Assembly: GCF_000613185.1 (NCBI RefSeq)
Contig: NZ_CCBB010000003.1
Span: 2,294,001-2,358,000, forward strand
Length of the DNA: 64,000 nucleotides
Source of the DNA: Mycolicibacterium cosmeticum
GTDB taxonomy: Bacteria; Actinomycetota; Actinomycetes; Mycobacteriales; Mycobacteriaceae
Reading direction: 5' to 3'
Of the stretch, positions 1 through 8,217 are shown piece by piece. Position 1 is the first letter of the stretch. Every line of letters starts with the position of its first letter. Position numbers and translations under genes: made by a program. The notes below the pieces were generated by a model. It did no database searches. It saw only the letters and a list, made by a program, of their open reading frames with translations, and was not told where the DNA came from.

Positions 1-230
1 TTGAGCAGCAACGAGATCCGGCCCGAGGGCGATCGGTACTCGCCGCGCAGCGCGCGCCGCAGCGCCCCGAGCGCCGACCCGGCGATCACCAGGGGAGCGT
101 TCTCCGAGGTCGGCCACCCGAATGCGAACACCCCGATCGCCGGGTAACCACGGCGGGTCAGCGGGGTGAAGGCGTTGGTGGCGTTGATCAATTCGGCGAC
201 GGCGCCGAGCAGGGGGCGGCGGTTACCCAC
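1..230 (-). CDS. Alpha/beta hydrolase (LipO-like esterase), N-terminal part only
   Basis: The gene is cut by the left edge of the window; 76 codons are visible. It opens with GTG at 230, overlapping the fadD stop by 8 bases, and reads VGNRRPLLGAVAEL, later FAFGWPTSENAPLVIAGSAL. The FGWPTSE-type segment recalls the N-terminal region of mycobacterial Lip esterases such as LipO or LipC, whose catalytic domain lies further on and is not visible here. In M. tuberculosis lipO (Rv1426c) follows fadD12 in the same order, which supports the call. The overlap implies co-transcription and translational coupling. The catalytic Ser-Asp-His cannot be checked. Confidence 0.6.
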   Translation of the reverse strand, partial: MGNRRPLLGAVAELINATNAFTPLTRRGYPAIGVFAFGWPTSENAPLVIAGSALGALRRALRGEYRSPSGRISLLL

Positions 231-1848
231 CGGCACGCTCCTGGAGTTCACGGCGCACGATCTTGCCGGTGCTGTTGCGCGGCAATTCGTCGAGCAGCGT
301 GATCTCCCGCGGCACCTTGTAGTTGGCCAGGTTGTCGCGCACGTATTGCTTCAGATCGTCGGCCGTGACGCGGTTGTCCCCGGACGGCACCACGAAGGCG
401 GCCAGCCGCTGGCCGAACTGTTCGTCGTCCACCCCGATCACGGCCGCCTCGGCGACGTCGGGATGCGCAACCAGCATCTTCTCCACCTCGATCGGATACA
501 CGTTCTCCCCGCCGGACACGATCATCTCGTCATCGCGGCCCACCACGAACAACCGGCCCGCGCCGTCCAGATACCCGATGTCGCCGGAGTTCATGTATCC
601 GTCGTGAAAAGCCTTGGTGCTCCCGGAGGTGTAGCCGTCGAACTGGGTCGAATTGCGCACGTAGATGGTGCCCACCTCGCCGGTCGGCAGCTCGTGCAGA
701 TCGGCGTCCAGGATGCGGATCTCGGTGCCCTCGGCCGGTTTACCCGCGGTGTCCGGGGCGGCGCGCAGGTCGGCCGGCGTGGCGGTGGCGATCATGCCGG
801 CCTCGGTGGCGTTGTAGTTGTTGTAGATCACGTCGCCGAACTGATCCATGAACTTGATGACGACGTCGGGGCGCATCCGGGAACCCGACGCCGCGGCGAA
901 CCGCAGGGTGCGCCCGCTGTAGCGGTTGCGGATCTCGTCGGGCAGTTCGACGATGCGGTCGAACATCACCGGCACCACGCACAATCCGGTGGCCCGGTGG
1001 GTGTCGACCAGGGCGAGGGTGGCCTCCGGGTCGAACTTGCGCCGGGTGACGATGGTGCAGGCCATCGACGCCGCGAACGCCAGTTGGGAGAAGCCCCAGG
1101 CGTGGAACATCGGCGCGACGATGACGACGGTCTCCTCGGTGCGCCACGGCGTGCGATCCAGGATGGCCTTGAGCACCTCCGGTCCGCCGCCGGAATGCTT
1201 GGCGCCCTTCGGACTTCCGGTGGTGCCCGAGGTCAGCAGGATGACCTTGCTCTTCGCCTTGGCGCGCACCGGGGTCTTGCCCGCGTGGTCGCGGATCAGC
1301 TTCTCGACGGTGAGATCGGGTTCGGCGGTGTCGGTCCAGGCGATCACCCGGGTGACCTCCGGGGCGTGGGCCAGAGCCCGGTCCACGGTCGCGCTGAACT
1401 CCTCGTCGTAGATGACGGCGGCATCCCTGTTTGCCGTCTCACGGCCGAGAACGTCGGCCATGGCCGGACCGGCGAACGAGGTGTTCAGCAACAACACGTC
1501 GGCGCCGATCCGGGTGGCGGCGATCAGCGACTCGACGAAGCCACGATGGTTGCGGGCCATGATGCCGACCACCTCGGGGGCGCCGATGGCTTGCAGGCCG
1601 GCGGCCAAAGCGTCTGCACGCCGGTCGATTTCACGCCAGGTGAGCGACCCCAGTTCGTCGATCAAGCCGAGCCGGTCCGGGCAGCGCTGCGCGGCCGCGG
1701 CGAATCCCGAGGTGATGCTCATGTTCTCGCGGGCCATGGCCGCGGCTATGCGCAGATACTTGTCCGGACGCAGCGGGGCGATCACACCGGCCCGTGTCAT
1801 CGTGCTCAGCAGCCCGACGGTGCCGGCGACCGGATCGAGGAGGCCCAT
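223..1848 (-). CDS. fadD12: Fatty-acid--CoA ligase (FadD12-like)
   Basis: A 541-residue ANL-family enzyme that activates a fatty acid to its acyl-AMP and then the CoA thioester. Visible motifs are the P-loop TSGTTGSPKG (about residues 205-214), YNATEAG (A5), NSGDIGYLD and VVGRDDEMIVSGGENVYPIEVE-type A7-A8 motifs, and the C-terminal catalytic lysine in NSTGKI (about K529). ATG at 1848 lies 12 bases after the acyltransferase stop, so the two are co-transcribed. Ligase, acyltransferase and hydrolase together match Rv1428c-Rv1427c-Rv1426c of M. tuberculosis. The substrate cannot be read from sequence; a KstR-like operator upstream hints at sterol- or lipid-linked expression. Confidence 0.85.
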   Translation of the reverse strand: MGLLDPVAGTVGLLSTMTRAGVIAPLRPDKYLRIAAAMARENMSITSGFAAAAQRCPDRLGLIDELGSLTWREIDRRADALAAGLQAIGAPEVVGIMARNHRGFVESLIAATRIGADVLLLNTSFAGPAMADVLGRETANRDAAVIYDEEFSATVDRALAHAPEVTRVIAWTDTAEPDLTVEKLIRDHAGKTPVRAKAKSKVILLTSGTTGSPKGAKHSGGGPEVLKAILDRTPWRTEETVVIVAPMFHAWGFSQLAFAASMACTIVTRRKFDPEATLALVDTHRATGLCVVPVMFDRIVELPDEIRNRYSGRTLRFAAASGSRMRPDVVIKFMDQFGDVIYNNYNATEAGMIATATPADLRAAPDTAGKPAEGTEIRILDADLHELPTGEVGTIYVRNSTQFDGYTSGSTKAFHDGYMNSGDIGYLDGAGRLFVVGRDDEMIVSGGENVYPIEVEKMLVAHPDVAEAAVIGVDDEQFGQRLAAFVVPSGDNRVTADDLKQYVRDNLANYKVPREITLLDELPRNSTGKIVRRELQERAGG

Positions 1849-1860
1849 ACCGGTTGCCCT

Positions 1861-2670
1861 CTAACCGATCACCGGCAGGCGGCGCTCGGCGGCCAGCCCG
1901 TCCAGCGCGCGTTGCATCACGTGGCGGACGTGGGCGTCCACCTCGTCGATGTCCGGGTTCTCGCCGAACTCCTTGTCGATGTGCACCGGTGGCAGCACCT
2001 GCATGACGATCTTGGAAGGCAGCGGCACGTTCAGCGGCAGCACCGCCGACAGACCGAACGGGAAGCCGAAAGACAGCGGGACCACCTTGGCGCGGGCCAG
2101 TCGGGCGATGGGGCCCAGCGCCTTGGCTATCCCGGCGCCGCGGGTCAGGTACAGCTGCGTCTCCTGGCCGCCGATGCCGACCATCGGCACGATCGGGACG
2201 CCGGCGTTGATGGCGGCCCGCACGTAGCCCTGCCTGCCGTCGAAGTCGATCTTGTTCGCCGCGGCGGTCGGGCGGTAGACGTCGTAGTCCCCGCCGGGAA
2301 ACACCACCACGACACCGCCGGAGCGCAGCGCCTCATCGGCGTTCTCGTGGCTGGCCAGGATGAAGCCGGTCTTCTTGAAGAAGTCGGCGGTGGGCCCGAT
2401 CATCAGCATCGCGTGGCTCAGCGTGTACACCGGCCGGCCGTAGCCGAACCGCTCGTAGAAGTCCGCCGCGAAGACGGGCACATCCATGGGGAACAGGCCG
2501 CCCGAGTGGTTGGACACCACCAGCGCGCCACCCTCGGGGAAGTTCTCCAGGCCGCGCACCTCGGAGCGGTGGTAAGCCTTCAGGAACGGCCGCAGCCAGC
2601 CCATCACCTTCTCGGTGAGGCCCGGATCGAACTTGGTGATCTCGGTGGGGTTGATATCCGTCGAGCTCAT
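1861..2670 (-). CDS. LPLAT-superfamily acyltransferase (Rv1428c-like)
   Basis: A 269-residue protein of the lysophospholipid/diacylglycerol acyltransferase superfamily. It has VVSNHSGGLFPMD, a divergent form of the HX4D acyl-transfer motif, and VVVFPGGDYDVYRP in place of the FPEG acceptor motif; this variant is typical of the DAGAT-like subgroup. A hydrophobic stretch follows near PIVPMVGIGG. It is the first gene of the operon with fadD12 and the LipO-like hydrolase, so it probably transfers acyl groups activated by the ligase to a glycerol or other lipid acceptor at the membrane. ATG at 2670 was chosen; the start lies 30 bases downstream of the KstR-type operator. Confidence 0.75.
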   Translation of the reverse strand: MSSTDINPTEITKFDPGLTEKVMGWLRPFLKAYHRSEVRGLENFPEGGALVVSNHSGGLFPMDVPVFAADFYERFGYGRPVYTLSHAMLMIGPTADFFKKTGFILASHENADEALRSGGVVVVFPGGDYDVYRPTAAANKIDFDGRQGYVRAAINAGVPIVPMVGIGGQETQLYLTRGAGIAKALGPIARLARAKVVPLSFGFPFGLSAVLPLNVPLPSKIVMQVLPPVHIDKEFGENPDIDEVDAHVRHVMQRALDGLAAERRLPVIG

Positions 2671-2699
2671 GGGGATCCTCCGCCGCTGCTGGCCGAAAT

Positions 2700-2713
2700 T
2701 AGAACGTGTTCTA
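2700..2713. promoter_or_regulatory. KstR-type operator
   Basis: TAGAACGTGTTCTA fits the KstR consensus TNNAACNNGTTNNA at every fixed position and matches the usual extended form. It sits in the 132-base divergent region between the acyltransferase operon (minus, start 2670) and nat (plus, start 2803). KstR is the TetR repressor of mycobacterial sterol catabolism; the lipid-activation operon on the minus strand is the more likely target. Confidence 0.75.
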
Positions 2714-2802
2714 GTTTTGCACGAACGTGTGGGCAGGTCAAAAGCCCGCGGTGCGGGTCACCCGGTTCGGCTACCCGCGTCGCCACGTACCACCATAGAG
2801 AG

Positions 2803-3624
2803 GTGAGCGTGGACACCACCGGCTACTTCGCCCGAATCAACCTCGCCGAGCCTGCCGCTCCGACGCTGGATGCACTGCGCGACATCGTGGCCGCGCACAA
2901 CCGGTCCATCCCGTTCGAGAACCTGGACCCGTTGATGGGCATACCGGTGCACGACCTCAGCGCCGGGGCGCTCACGGCCAAGCTGGTGCACCGCCGCCGT
3001 GGCGGCTACTGCTACGAGAACAACGGCCTGCTGGCCTACGTGCTGGAGGACCTCGGTTACGGGGTGGACCGGCTGGCCGGCCGGGTGGTGTGGATGCGCC
3101 CGCCGGATGCGCCGCTGACCGGGCTCACCCACAACGTACTCGCGGTGACGGTGCCGGGGGAGGGGGACCGCTTCCTGGTGGACGTCGGCTTCGGTGGGCA
3201 GACGCTGTCCTCGCCGATCCGGCTGGTCGCCGGCCCCGTGCAGCAGACCCGTCACGAGCCGTACCAGTTGGTGGAGCACCCCGAGGGATTGCAGTTGCAG
3301 ACCCAGATCCGCGGCGAGTGGTCGCCGCTGTACCAATTCGGTCTGCGCCCGCAACCGCTGATCGACCTGACGATCGGCAGCTGGTACTCGTCGACCTATC
3401 CGAGCGCCGTGTTCGTCGTCGGGCTGTCCGCGGCGTTGGTCACCGACACCGCGCGGTGGAATCTGCGCGGCCGAAACCTGGCCATCCACCAAGGCGGTGA
3501 CACCGAGAAGATCCGGCTGGGCTCCGCCGCCGCTGTGCTCGAGCAGCTCACCGGCCGGTTCGGGATCGACCTGTCCGGTCTCGGTGACGTCGAGGCGCGG
3601 GTCGCGCAGGTGCTGGACCAGTGA
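2803..3624 (+). CDS. nat: Arylamine N-acetyltransferase
   Basis: A 273-residue cytosolic NAT that transfers acetyl (or propionyl) groups from CoA to arylamines and hydrazines such as isoniazid. The full Cys-His-Asp triad is visible: C70 in RRGGYCYE, H110 in LTHNVL and D127 in LVDVGFGGQ, the same positions as in the M. smegmatis enzyme. The GPVQQTRHEPY segment is also characteristic. GTG at 2803 gives the usual family length. In M. tuberculosis nat lies with hsaABCD sterol genes; here it stands alone, but it shares a promoter region with a KstR-type site. A much longer reading frame runs upstream in the same phase, but only because it is antisense to fadD12. Confidence 0.95.
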   Translation: MSVDTTGYFARINLAEPAAPTLDALRDIVAAHNRSIPFENLDPLMGIPVHDLSAGALTAKLVHRRRGGYCYENNGLLAYVLEDLGYGVDRLAGRVVWMRPPDAPLTGLTHNVLAVTVPGEGDRFLVDVGFGGQTLSSPIRLVAGPVQQTRHEPYQLVEHPEGLQLQTQIRGEWSPLYQFGLRPQPLIDLTIGSWYSSTYPSAVFVVGLSAALVTDTARWNLRGRNLAIHQGGDTEKIRLGSAAAVLEQLTGRFGIDLSGLGDVEARVAQVLDQ

Positions 3625-3636
3625 CGGGCGCCGACC

Positions 3637-4623
3637 TCACGGGCAGCTGATCAGCGCGTCCCACGGATCGCCGGCGGCCAGCGTCAAGCGACCTAGCCGC
3701 CGGGCATGGGACGCGGTGCTGCCGAACTCGTCGCTCCAGCTGCGGGCCCGCATGGTGGCCGACCACAGCTGGTGTTCGATGGTGACGCCGATGGCTCCGT
3801 GCAACTGGTGGGCGATGGTGGTCACCGGGGTGACCGCACGCCCGACGGCGACCTTGGCGATGGTCACCGCGTAGTCGGCCTGCGGTGCGGCGAAACCGTA
3901 CTCGGTGACCGCCGCGGTCGCCAGATCGGTTGCCGCCCTGGCTCGTTCGACTTCACCGGCCATCGCGGCCAGGGAATGCTGGACGGCCTGGAACTTGCTG
4001 AGCGCGCGGCCGAACTGCACCCGCTGTGACGTGTGCGCGACGGTAAGTTCCAGCGCCGCATCGAAGGTGCCGATGATCTGCACGCAGCGCGCCCAGGCCC
4101 CGCGACGCATCAGTTCCTCCCCGACCTCGGTGTCCAGCCGCACCAGGCCCGCGGTGTCGTAACGGACGGTGCCACGTGGCTCGCCGGCCAGGTTGTGCCC
4201 GACGTCGCCGATCTGCGGATCATCGAGCAGCCCAACCGAAATCCCGTCGCCGGACCGGTCGGCCGCCAGCACCGCAGCGTCCCGCGGCCACGGCACGTCG
4301 GTCGCGGTGCCGTCGGTACCGATCGCCACCGTCAGCGGCCCGGCCCCTGGCACCTCGACACCGGCGCGTCCCGCCAGCCAGGCGGCCAGCAGGTCGGTCT
4401 CGGCGATGGGCACCGCCGCGGCGTGGCGGGCCAGCCCGGCCAGCACCACGGCGGCCTCGGTGAAACCGGCGTCCTGCTGGGTGGTCAGCCGGCTGAGCCC
4501 GGTCTCCTCCAGGTTCTGCCACAGCTCGGCATCGAAAACCTGAGGGAGCCTGCGCTTCCCGAAATTCTCGTCATAGGACCGGCGGCCGATGTCGTCGACC
4601 AGCTGCCGCAATTCGTCAGCCAC
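3637..4623 (-). CDS. Acyl-CoA dehydrogenase, short partner subunit
   Basis: A 328-residue acyl-CoA dehydrogenase-family protein, shorter than the usual 380-400. The C-terminal helical part is recognisable (RRGAWARCVQIIGTFDAALELTVAH, then RVQFGRALSKFQAVQHSLA, then HQLHGAIGVTIEHQLWS). The N-terminal and mid domains are weakly conserved and no clear catalytic glutamate is seen. The GTG start at 4623 follows the stop of the preceding dehydrogenase directly (TAA-GTG), so the two are coupled. In mycobacteria such adjacent pairs often form alpha2beta2 heterotetramers (for example ChsE enzymes) in which only one subunit carries the base. This one is likely the partner subunit; the substrate is unknown. 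Confidence 0.8.
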   Translation of the reverse strand: MADELRQLVDDIGRRSYDENFGKRRLPQVFDAELWQNLEETGLSRLTTQQDAGFTEAAVVLAGLARHAAAVPIAETDLLAAWLAGRAGVEVPGAGPLTVAIGTDGTATDVPWPRDAAVLAADRSGDGISVGLLDDPQIGDVGHNLAGEPRGTVRYDTAGLVRLDTEVGEELMRRGAWARCVQIIGTFDAALELTVAHTSQRVQFGRALSKFQAVQHSLAAMAGEVERARAATDLATAAVTEYGFAAPQADYAVTIAKVAVGRAVTPVTTIAHQLHGAIGVTIEHQLWSATMRARSWSDEFGSTASHARRLGRLTLAAGDPWDALISCP

Positions 4624-5772
4624 TTACCGCACCCCCAGGCCGCGGGCGATCACACCGCGCAGCACCTCGTTGGTTCCGCCGCGCAACGTGAACATCGGCG
4701 CATGTTGGCGCGCGGTGGCCAGCACCGCGCGCAATTCGCCCGGATCGTCGACCGTCTCCAACAGATCGGCGCACAGCTCCACCGACTCCTGTTCGAACCG
4801 CGTGCCCAGATCCTTCACCAGCGCGGCGCGGGTGGCCGCGTCCCGGCCGGCGGCCAGATCACGCGCCACCGCCACCGACAATTGCCGCAGCGACATCGCC
4901 CGGCCCATCAGATCGCCGACGGCGGCCGCGGTGCGGTCATCGACCTCGGGACCGAGTGCGCGGAGCACCCCGAAGATCAGGATCGCGGTCGACAGGATCC
5001 GTTCGGGCCCACTGCGTTCGAAGCCGAGCTCCGCGGTCACCTGATGCCAGCCGTCGCCCACCTCACCCAGCACATCCCCGTCGCCGACGGCCACGTCCTC
5101 GAACGTCACCTCGTTGAAGTGGTGATGCCCGTCCAGCGTGATGATTGGGCTGATGGTCACGCCGGGGGCGTCGAGCATGACGATGAACTGGCTGAATCCG
5201 GCGTGCCGGTGGTCGGGGTCCGGCGGGCTGGTGCGGGCCAGCACGATGGCGAAATGGGCTCGGTGCCCGCCGCTGGTCCACACCTTGGTGCCGTTGAGCC
5301 GCCACCCGTCCGCGGTGCGGGTGGCTTTCGTCGCGGTGGCCGCCAGGTCCGAGCCGGCACCGTGCTCGCTCATGCCGATCGCCGAATACAACCGGCCCGC
5401 CGCGATCCGCGGCAGCAGCCGGCGGCGTTGCTCCTCGGAACCGTAGGAGAGCAGGGCCGGCGCCACCTGCCGGTCGGCGAACCAGTGCGCGGCGACCGGG
5501 GCGCCCTGGCCGAGCAGTTCTTCGGTCACCACGTAGCGGTGCAGAAAGCCACGGCCGTGGCCGCCGTATTCGGGGGGAATGGTCAGGCCGACGAAACCGG
5601 CGTCGGCCAGCCGTTCGCTGAAGCCGGCGTCCCAACTGGTCAACCAGGAGTCGATCGCGGGCACCCAGCCGTGGGTGGCCCGGTCAGCGGTGATGAACTG
5701 CCGGACCGAAGCCCGGAGCTCGGCCAGCTCACCGTCGTTGGCGCACAGCGCATCGAATTCGCTCACTGGCAC
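4624..5772 (-). CDS. Acyl-CoA dehydrogenase (FadE), catalytic-type subunit
   Basis: A 382-residue flavoprotein dehydrogenase. It has PPEYGGHGRG near the N-terminus, AIGMSEHGAGSDLAAT and WTSGGHRAHFAIVLART as FAD-contacting beta-domain segments, and MFTLRGGTNEVLRGVIARGLG at the C-terminus. It would oxidise an acyl-CoA to the 2,3-enoyl-CoA and pass electrons to ETF. Start ATG 5772 gives a typical length. It is the first gene of a two-gene unit with the short partner that abuts its stop codon. The short region 5773-5845 is shared with the divergent AraC-type regulator, which could control the pair, though this is inference from position. Confidence 0.85.
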   Translation of the reverse strand: MPVSEFDALCANDGELAELRASVRQFITADRATHGWVPAIDSWLTSWDAGFSERLADAGFVGLTIPPEYGGHGRGFLHRYVVTEELLGQGAPVAAHWFADRQVAPALLSYGSEEQRRRLLPRIAAGRLYSAIGMSEHGAGSDLAATATKATRTADGWRLNGTKVWTSGGHRAHFAIVLARTSPPDPDHRHAGFSQFIVMLDAPGVTISPIITLDGHHHFNEVTFEDVAVGDGDVLGEVGDGWHQVTAELGFERSGPERILSTAILIFGVLRALGPEVDDRTAAAVGDLMGRAMSLRQLSVAVARDLAAGRDAATRAALVKDLGTRFEQESVELCADLLETVDDPGELRAVLATARQHAPMFTLRGGTNEVLRGVIARGLGVR

Positions 5773-5845
5773 CGGAGTGTAGCCAACGCGGTTGCGCAGG
5801 AAACGTCATGTCGCCCGGCGAGTGGGACGGCCATACTCGGAAACC

Positions 5846-6745
5846 GTGAACGCACCTGGACGCGACCGGCTCCGCGAACTGCTCGACGCGGTGGTGGACG
5901 AGACGAACGACGGGGTCGCGGGCATGGCCAGGGCCAGCTTCGCCTCGGAGTTCCACTTCTCCCGCGAGATCAGCCGGCTCACCGGGGAACCACCGGCCAC
6001 CATGCGGCGGCGCATCATGCTGGAGCGGGCGGCCTGGCGGTTGCAACGTGGTCAGGGCGTGGCCGCGGTGGCGCTGGACGAGGGCTGGTCGTCGCCCGAG
6101 GTGTTCTCCCGGGCCTTCCGGCGCGCGTTCGGCGTTCCCCCGTCGCAGGCCGACGAGGTCGGTTTCCGGCTGCCCGCGCCGAACGGGATGCACTTCCATC
6201 CGCCGGCGTCGTTGTGGGTGGACGCCCCGGCCGACGCGGAGCCGCCCGCGGTGTCGGCCTTGATGGTGGCGCACGACGTCGACGATACCGGTTATCTGAT
6301 CGCGCAGGCCGCCCGGTTGACCGAAGATCAGTGGGCACAAGAACTTTCGCCGGGGCAGGTGATCCTGCCCTGGGACGGGGAGGAAGCCAGCGTGGGGGCG
6401 GTGCTCGGTGCACTGGTGTGGACCAAGGAGGTGTGGCTGGCCAGCATCGAGGGTGCCGACCTGCCGGATCGGCCCGCGCTACGTCCGGCCGAGGTGCTCG
6501 CGGCCGATCACGACGACATCGCCACCCGGTGGACGGAGATGGTGCGGGACCACACCGCGCAGGGCCGGCTTGCCGATACCGTGATCGACGCGCTGTGCGA
6601 CCCGCCGGAGTCGTTTCAGCTGTACGGGATCATCGCGCACGTGCTCACCTACGCGGCGCATCGTCGGGAATTGGTGCGCGCCATGCTGGCTCGGCTCGGT
6701 GTGAGCGTGCGCAGCGGCGACCCACTGGATTGGATGAGGAGATAA
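5846..6745 (+). CDS. AraC-type HTH regulator fused to a DinB-like domain
   Basis: About 299 residues from GTG 5846; an in-frame extension upstream to 5792 exists but is less likely. The N-terminal 105 residues form an AraC-type double helix-turn-helix (FASEFHFSREISRLTGEPPATMRRRIMLERAAWRL, then VALDEGWSSPEVFSRAFRRAFGVPPS). The C-terminal half contains ALVWTKEVWLASIEG and a His-rich end (GIIAHVLTYAAHRRELVRAML) of the DinB/DUF664 four-helix fold, whose histidines often bind metal. This fusion is known among actinobacterial regulators. The stop is 5 bases before the reductase gene, so the two form a unit. The ligand is unknown. Confidence 0.75.
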   Translation: MNAPGRDRLRELLDAVVDETNDGVAGMARASFASEFHFSREISRLTGEPPATMRRRIMLERAAWRLQRGQGVAAVALDEGWSSPEVFSRAFRRAFGVPPSQADEVGFRLPAPNGMHFHPPASLWVDAPADAEPPAVSALMVAHDVDDTGYLIAQAARLTEDQWAQELSPGQVILPWDGEEASVGAVLGALVWTKEVWLASIEGADLPDRPALRPAEVLAADHDDIATRWTEMVRDHTAQGRLADTVIDALCDPPESFQLYGIIAHVLTYAAHRRELVRAMLARLGVSVRSGDPLDWMRR

Positions 6746-6750
6746 CCGAG

Positions 6751-7275
6751 GTGACGACCATCTATTACACGGCGTCCAGTCTGGACGGATTCGTCGTCGA
6801 CGACCGGGACAGCCTGGACTGGCTGATCAGCCGCTCCATCGACCCCAACGGGCCGTTCGGTTACGAAGCGTTCGCGAAATCCGTTGGGGCACTGGTGATG
6901 GGTTCGACGACCTTCGAGTGGATCGTGCGCAACCAGCCGGGGGAGTGGATGTACGAACAACCCTCGTGGGTGCTGACCAGCCGGCCCGACCGGGTCGTCC
7001 AGGGCCATCCGGTGCAGGTGTTCGACGGCGATGTCGCCGAGCTGCACCCCCAACTGGTGGCTGCCGCCGGTGATCTCGATGTGTGGGTGGTCGGCGGCGG
7101 GGTGGTGGCCGCGCAGTTCGTCGACGCCGGGCTGGTGGACGAGATGATCGTGAGCTATGCGCCGTGCACGCTCGGACGCGGTGCCCCCGTCTTGCCGCTG
7201 CGATCGGAGTGGCGGCTGGTGGAGTCGGGTGTCAACGGCGAATTCGTCTGCGCGCGACTGGAGAAGGCCGGCTAG
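6751..7275 (+). CDS. Dihydrofolate reductase-fold oxidoreductase (RibD C-terminal family)
   Basis: A 174-residue protein starting at GTG 6751. It opens with TIYYTASSLDGFVVDD, continues with VGALVMGSTTFEWIV and contains DVWVVGGGVVAAQFVDAGLVDEM, the NADPH-binding GGG segment shared by DHFR and RibD C-terminal domains. These stand-alone actinobacterial proteins are probably NADPH-dependent reductases, but the substrate is not established. It is co-transcribed with the AraC/DinB gene. Its last bases overlap the convergent TetR gene by 4 nucleotides. Confidence 0.8.
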   Translation: MTTIYYTASSLDGFVVDDRDSLDWLISRSIDPNGPFGYEAFAKSVGALVMGSTTFEWIVRNQPGEWMYEQPSWVLTSRPDRVVQGHPVQVFDGDVAELHPQLVAAAGDLDVWVVGGGVVAAQFVDAGLVDEMIVSYAPCTLGRGAPVLPLRSEWRLVESGVNGEFVCARLEKAG

Positions 7276-7895
7276 CGGGCTGGTACCCCGTACAGCCGGA
7301 TGAATTCCCGTGACTTGACCAGGAATTCGAGTTGCTGGGCAACCTGGTGCAGCGGTTCGGCATTGCCCGCCGACCGGCACAGCGCCACCGCTCCCTCCAG
7401 CGCGGCGATGCACATCACGGCGAGCGACTCGGCATCGGCGGACTCGAATCCGTCGTTGCGGAAGGTCTGTGCCAGCGCGTCACGCCAACGGGCGAAGATC
7501 TCTCCGGCTGCCGACGCCAGGACGGCCTGGTCCTCGGTGGTGCTGATCGCCGCCGCCATGACCGGGCACCCCGCGGTAAAGGCGCTGCCGGCCAGCGCGC
7601 GTTCCCAGAAAGCGACGAACTGGCGCACCAGGGCTATGCCGCCACGGTCGGCGGCGGCGTCGATGACCTCGGTGATGGAGTCGCCGGCGTAGTTCAGTGC
7701 CTCGGTGAGCAGCTGGTTGCGGCCCTGCGGGAAGTGGTAGTAGACCGACCCGCGGGGGGCACGGCTGCGGGCCAGGACTTCGTCGATCGTCAACCCGGCG
7801 GCTCCGCGCTCGCGCAGCACGTCAACCGCGGCGACCAGCATGGCGCGCCGGGTCGAACCACGTTTGCGGGTCAGGCCGCCCGTTGTGGACGCCAC
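7272..7895 (-). CDS. TetR-family regulator
   Basis: A 207-residue TetR protein starting at GTG 7895. The HTH lies at about residues 10-55: GSTRRAMLVAAVDVLRERG, then LTIDEVLARSRAPRGSVYYHFPQGRNQLL. The C-terminal half (FVAFWERALAGSAFTAGCPVMAAAIS) is the ligand/dimer domain of the LmrA/YxaF-like type. It is divergent from the fadE5-like gene at 8218, with an inverted repeat at 8019-8038 as a candidate operator, so it may repress that gene. Its start overlaps a 44-codon ORF with a much better ribosome binding site, which suggests coupled translation. A longer in-phase frame extends to 8219 but has no TetR character. Confidence 0.85.
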   Translation of the reverse strand: MASTTGGLTRKRGSTRRAMLVAAVDVLRERGAAGLTIDEVLARSRAPRGSVYYHFPQGRNQLLTEALNYAGDSITEVIDAAADRGGIALVRQFVAFWERALAGSAFTAGCPVMAAAISTTEDQAVLASAAGEIFARWRDALAQTFRNDGFESADAESLAVMCIAALEGAVALCRSAGNAEPLHQVAQQLEFLVKSREFIRLYGVPAR

Positions 7896-8005
7896 TGCAT
7901 GGTGCGCGGGTGCAGCCGCGCCCGCACTCGGTTGAAGGTGTGGCGGGGCCCGCCCACCTGGTGCGTGCACCGGTGGCCGGCGACGTTGAGCTCGATGAGC
8001 AACAT
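7871..8005 (-). CDS. Short ORF (44 aa) overlapping the tetR start; possible leader peptide
   Basis: ATG at 8005 is preceded by a strong Shine-Dalgarno sequence, GGAGG, six bases before the start (GATTGGAGGCAACCGATG). The predicted 44-residue basic peptide (MLLIELNVAGHRCTHQVGG at the start) ends 25 bases inside the TetR gene, in another frame. No family is recognised. The TetR GTG has no comparable binding site, so this ORF may exist to deliver ribosomes to tetR, or may be a real small protein. The inverted repeat at 8019-8038 lies directly upstream. It is supported only by the ribosome binding site and its position. Confidence 0.4.
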   Translation of the reverse strand: MLLIELNVAGHRCTHQVGGPRHTFNRVRARLHPRTMQWRPQRAA

Positions 8006-8018
8006 CGGTTGCCTCCAA

Positions 8019-8038
8019 TCTATGGTTATGAGCATAGA
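8019..8038. promoter_or_regulatory. Inverted repeat, candidate TetR operator
   Basis: TCTATG at 8019-8024 and CATAGA at 8033-8038 are perfect 6-base arms around an 8-base spacer. The site lies in the divergent region between the tetR unit and the fadE5-like gene, just upstream of the 44-codon ORF. Size and position suit autoregulation by the TetR protein. The rest of the 322-base region 7896-8217 holds no recognised gene other than that ORF. Confidence 0.45.
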
Positions 8039-8217
8039 ACAGCGACCCCGCGATGCCAATCATCGGCGACGGAGAAACGCCTGGTACTGGGTTAACAGTG
8101 CGTGAACACCTGTCAAGTTGCTTGGTGAATGAGATGCAGAAATATGGTCTGATGCATAATCGGTGGGCGGCTCGCGATTTGCCGGGCGCCGACCGGGCGG
8201 GCCGATAGGCTCGCGGC

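Noticed and set aside
166..2802. Very long plus-strand reading frame opposite fadD12 and the acyltransferase, continuous with nat
   Set aside because: It is antisense to two genes with clear motifs, has His/Arg/Gly-rich composition typical of high-GC shadow frames, and nat homologues start at about 2803.
4033..6750. Long plus-strand frame opposite the paired acyl-CoA dehydrogenases
   Set aside because: Shadow frame with no recognisable domain until it reaches the true reductase gene at 6751.
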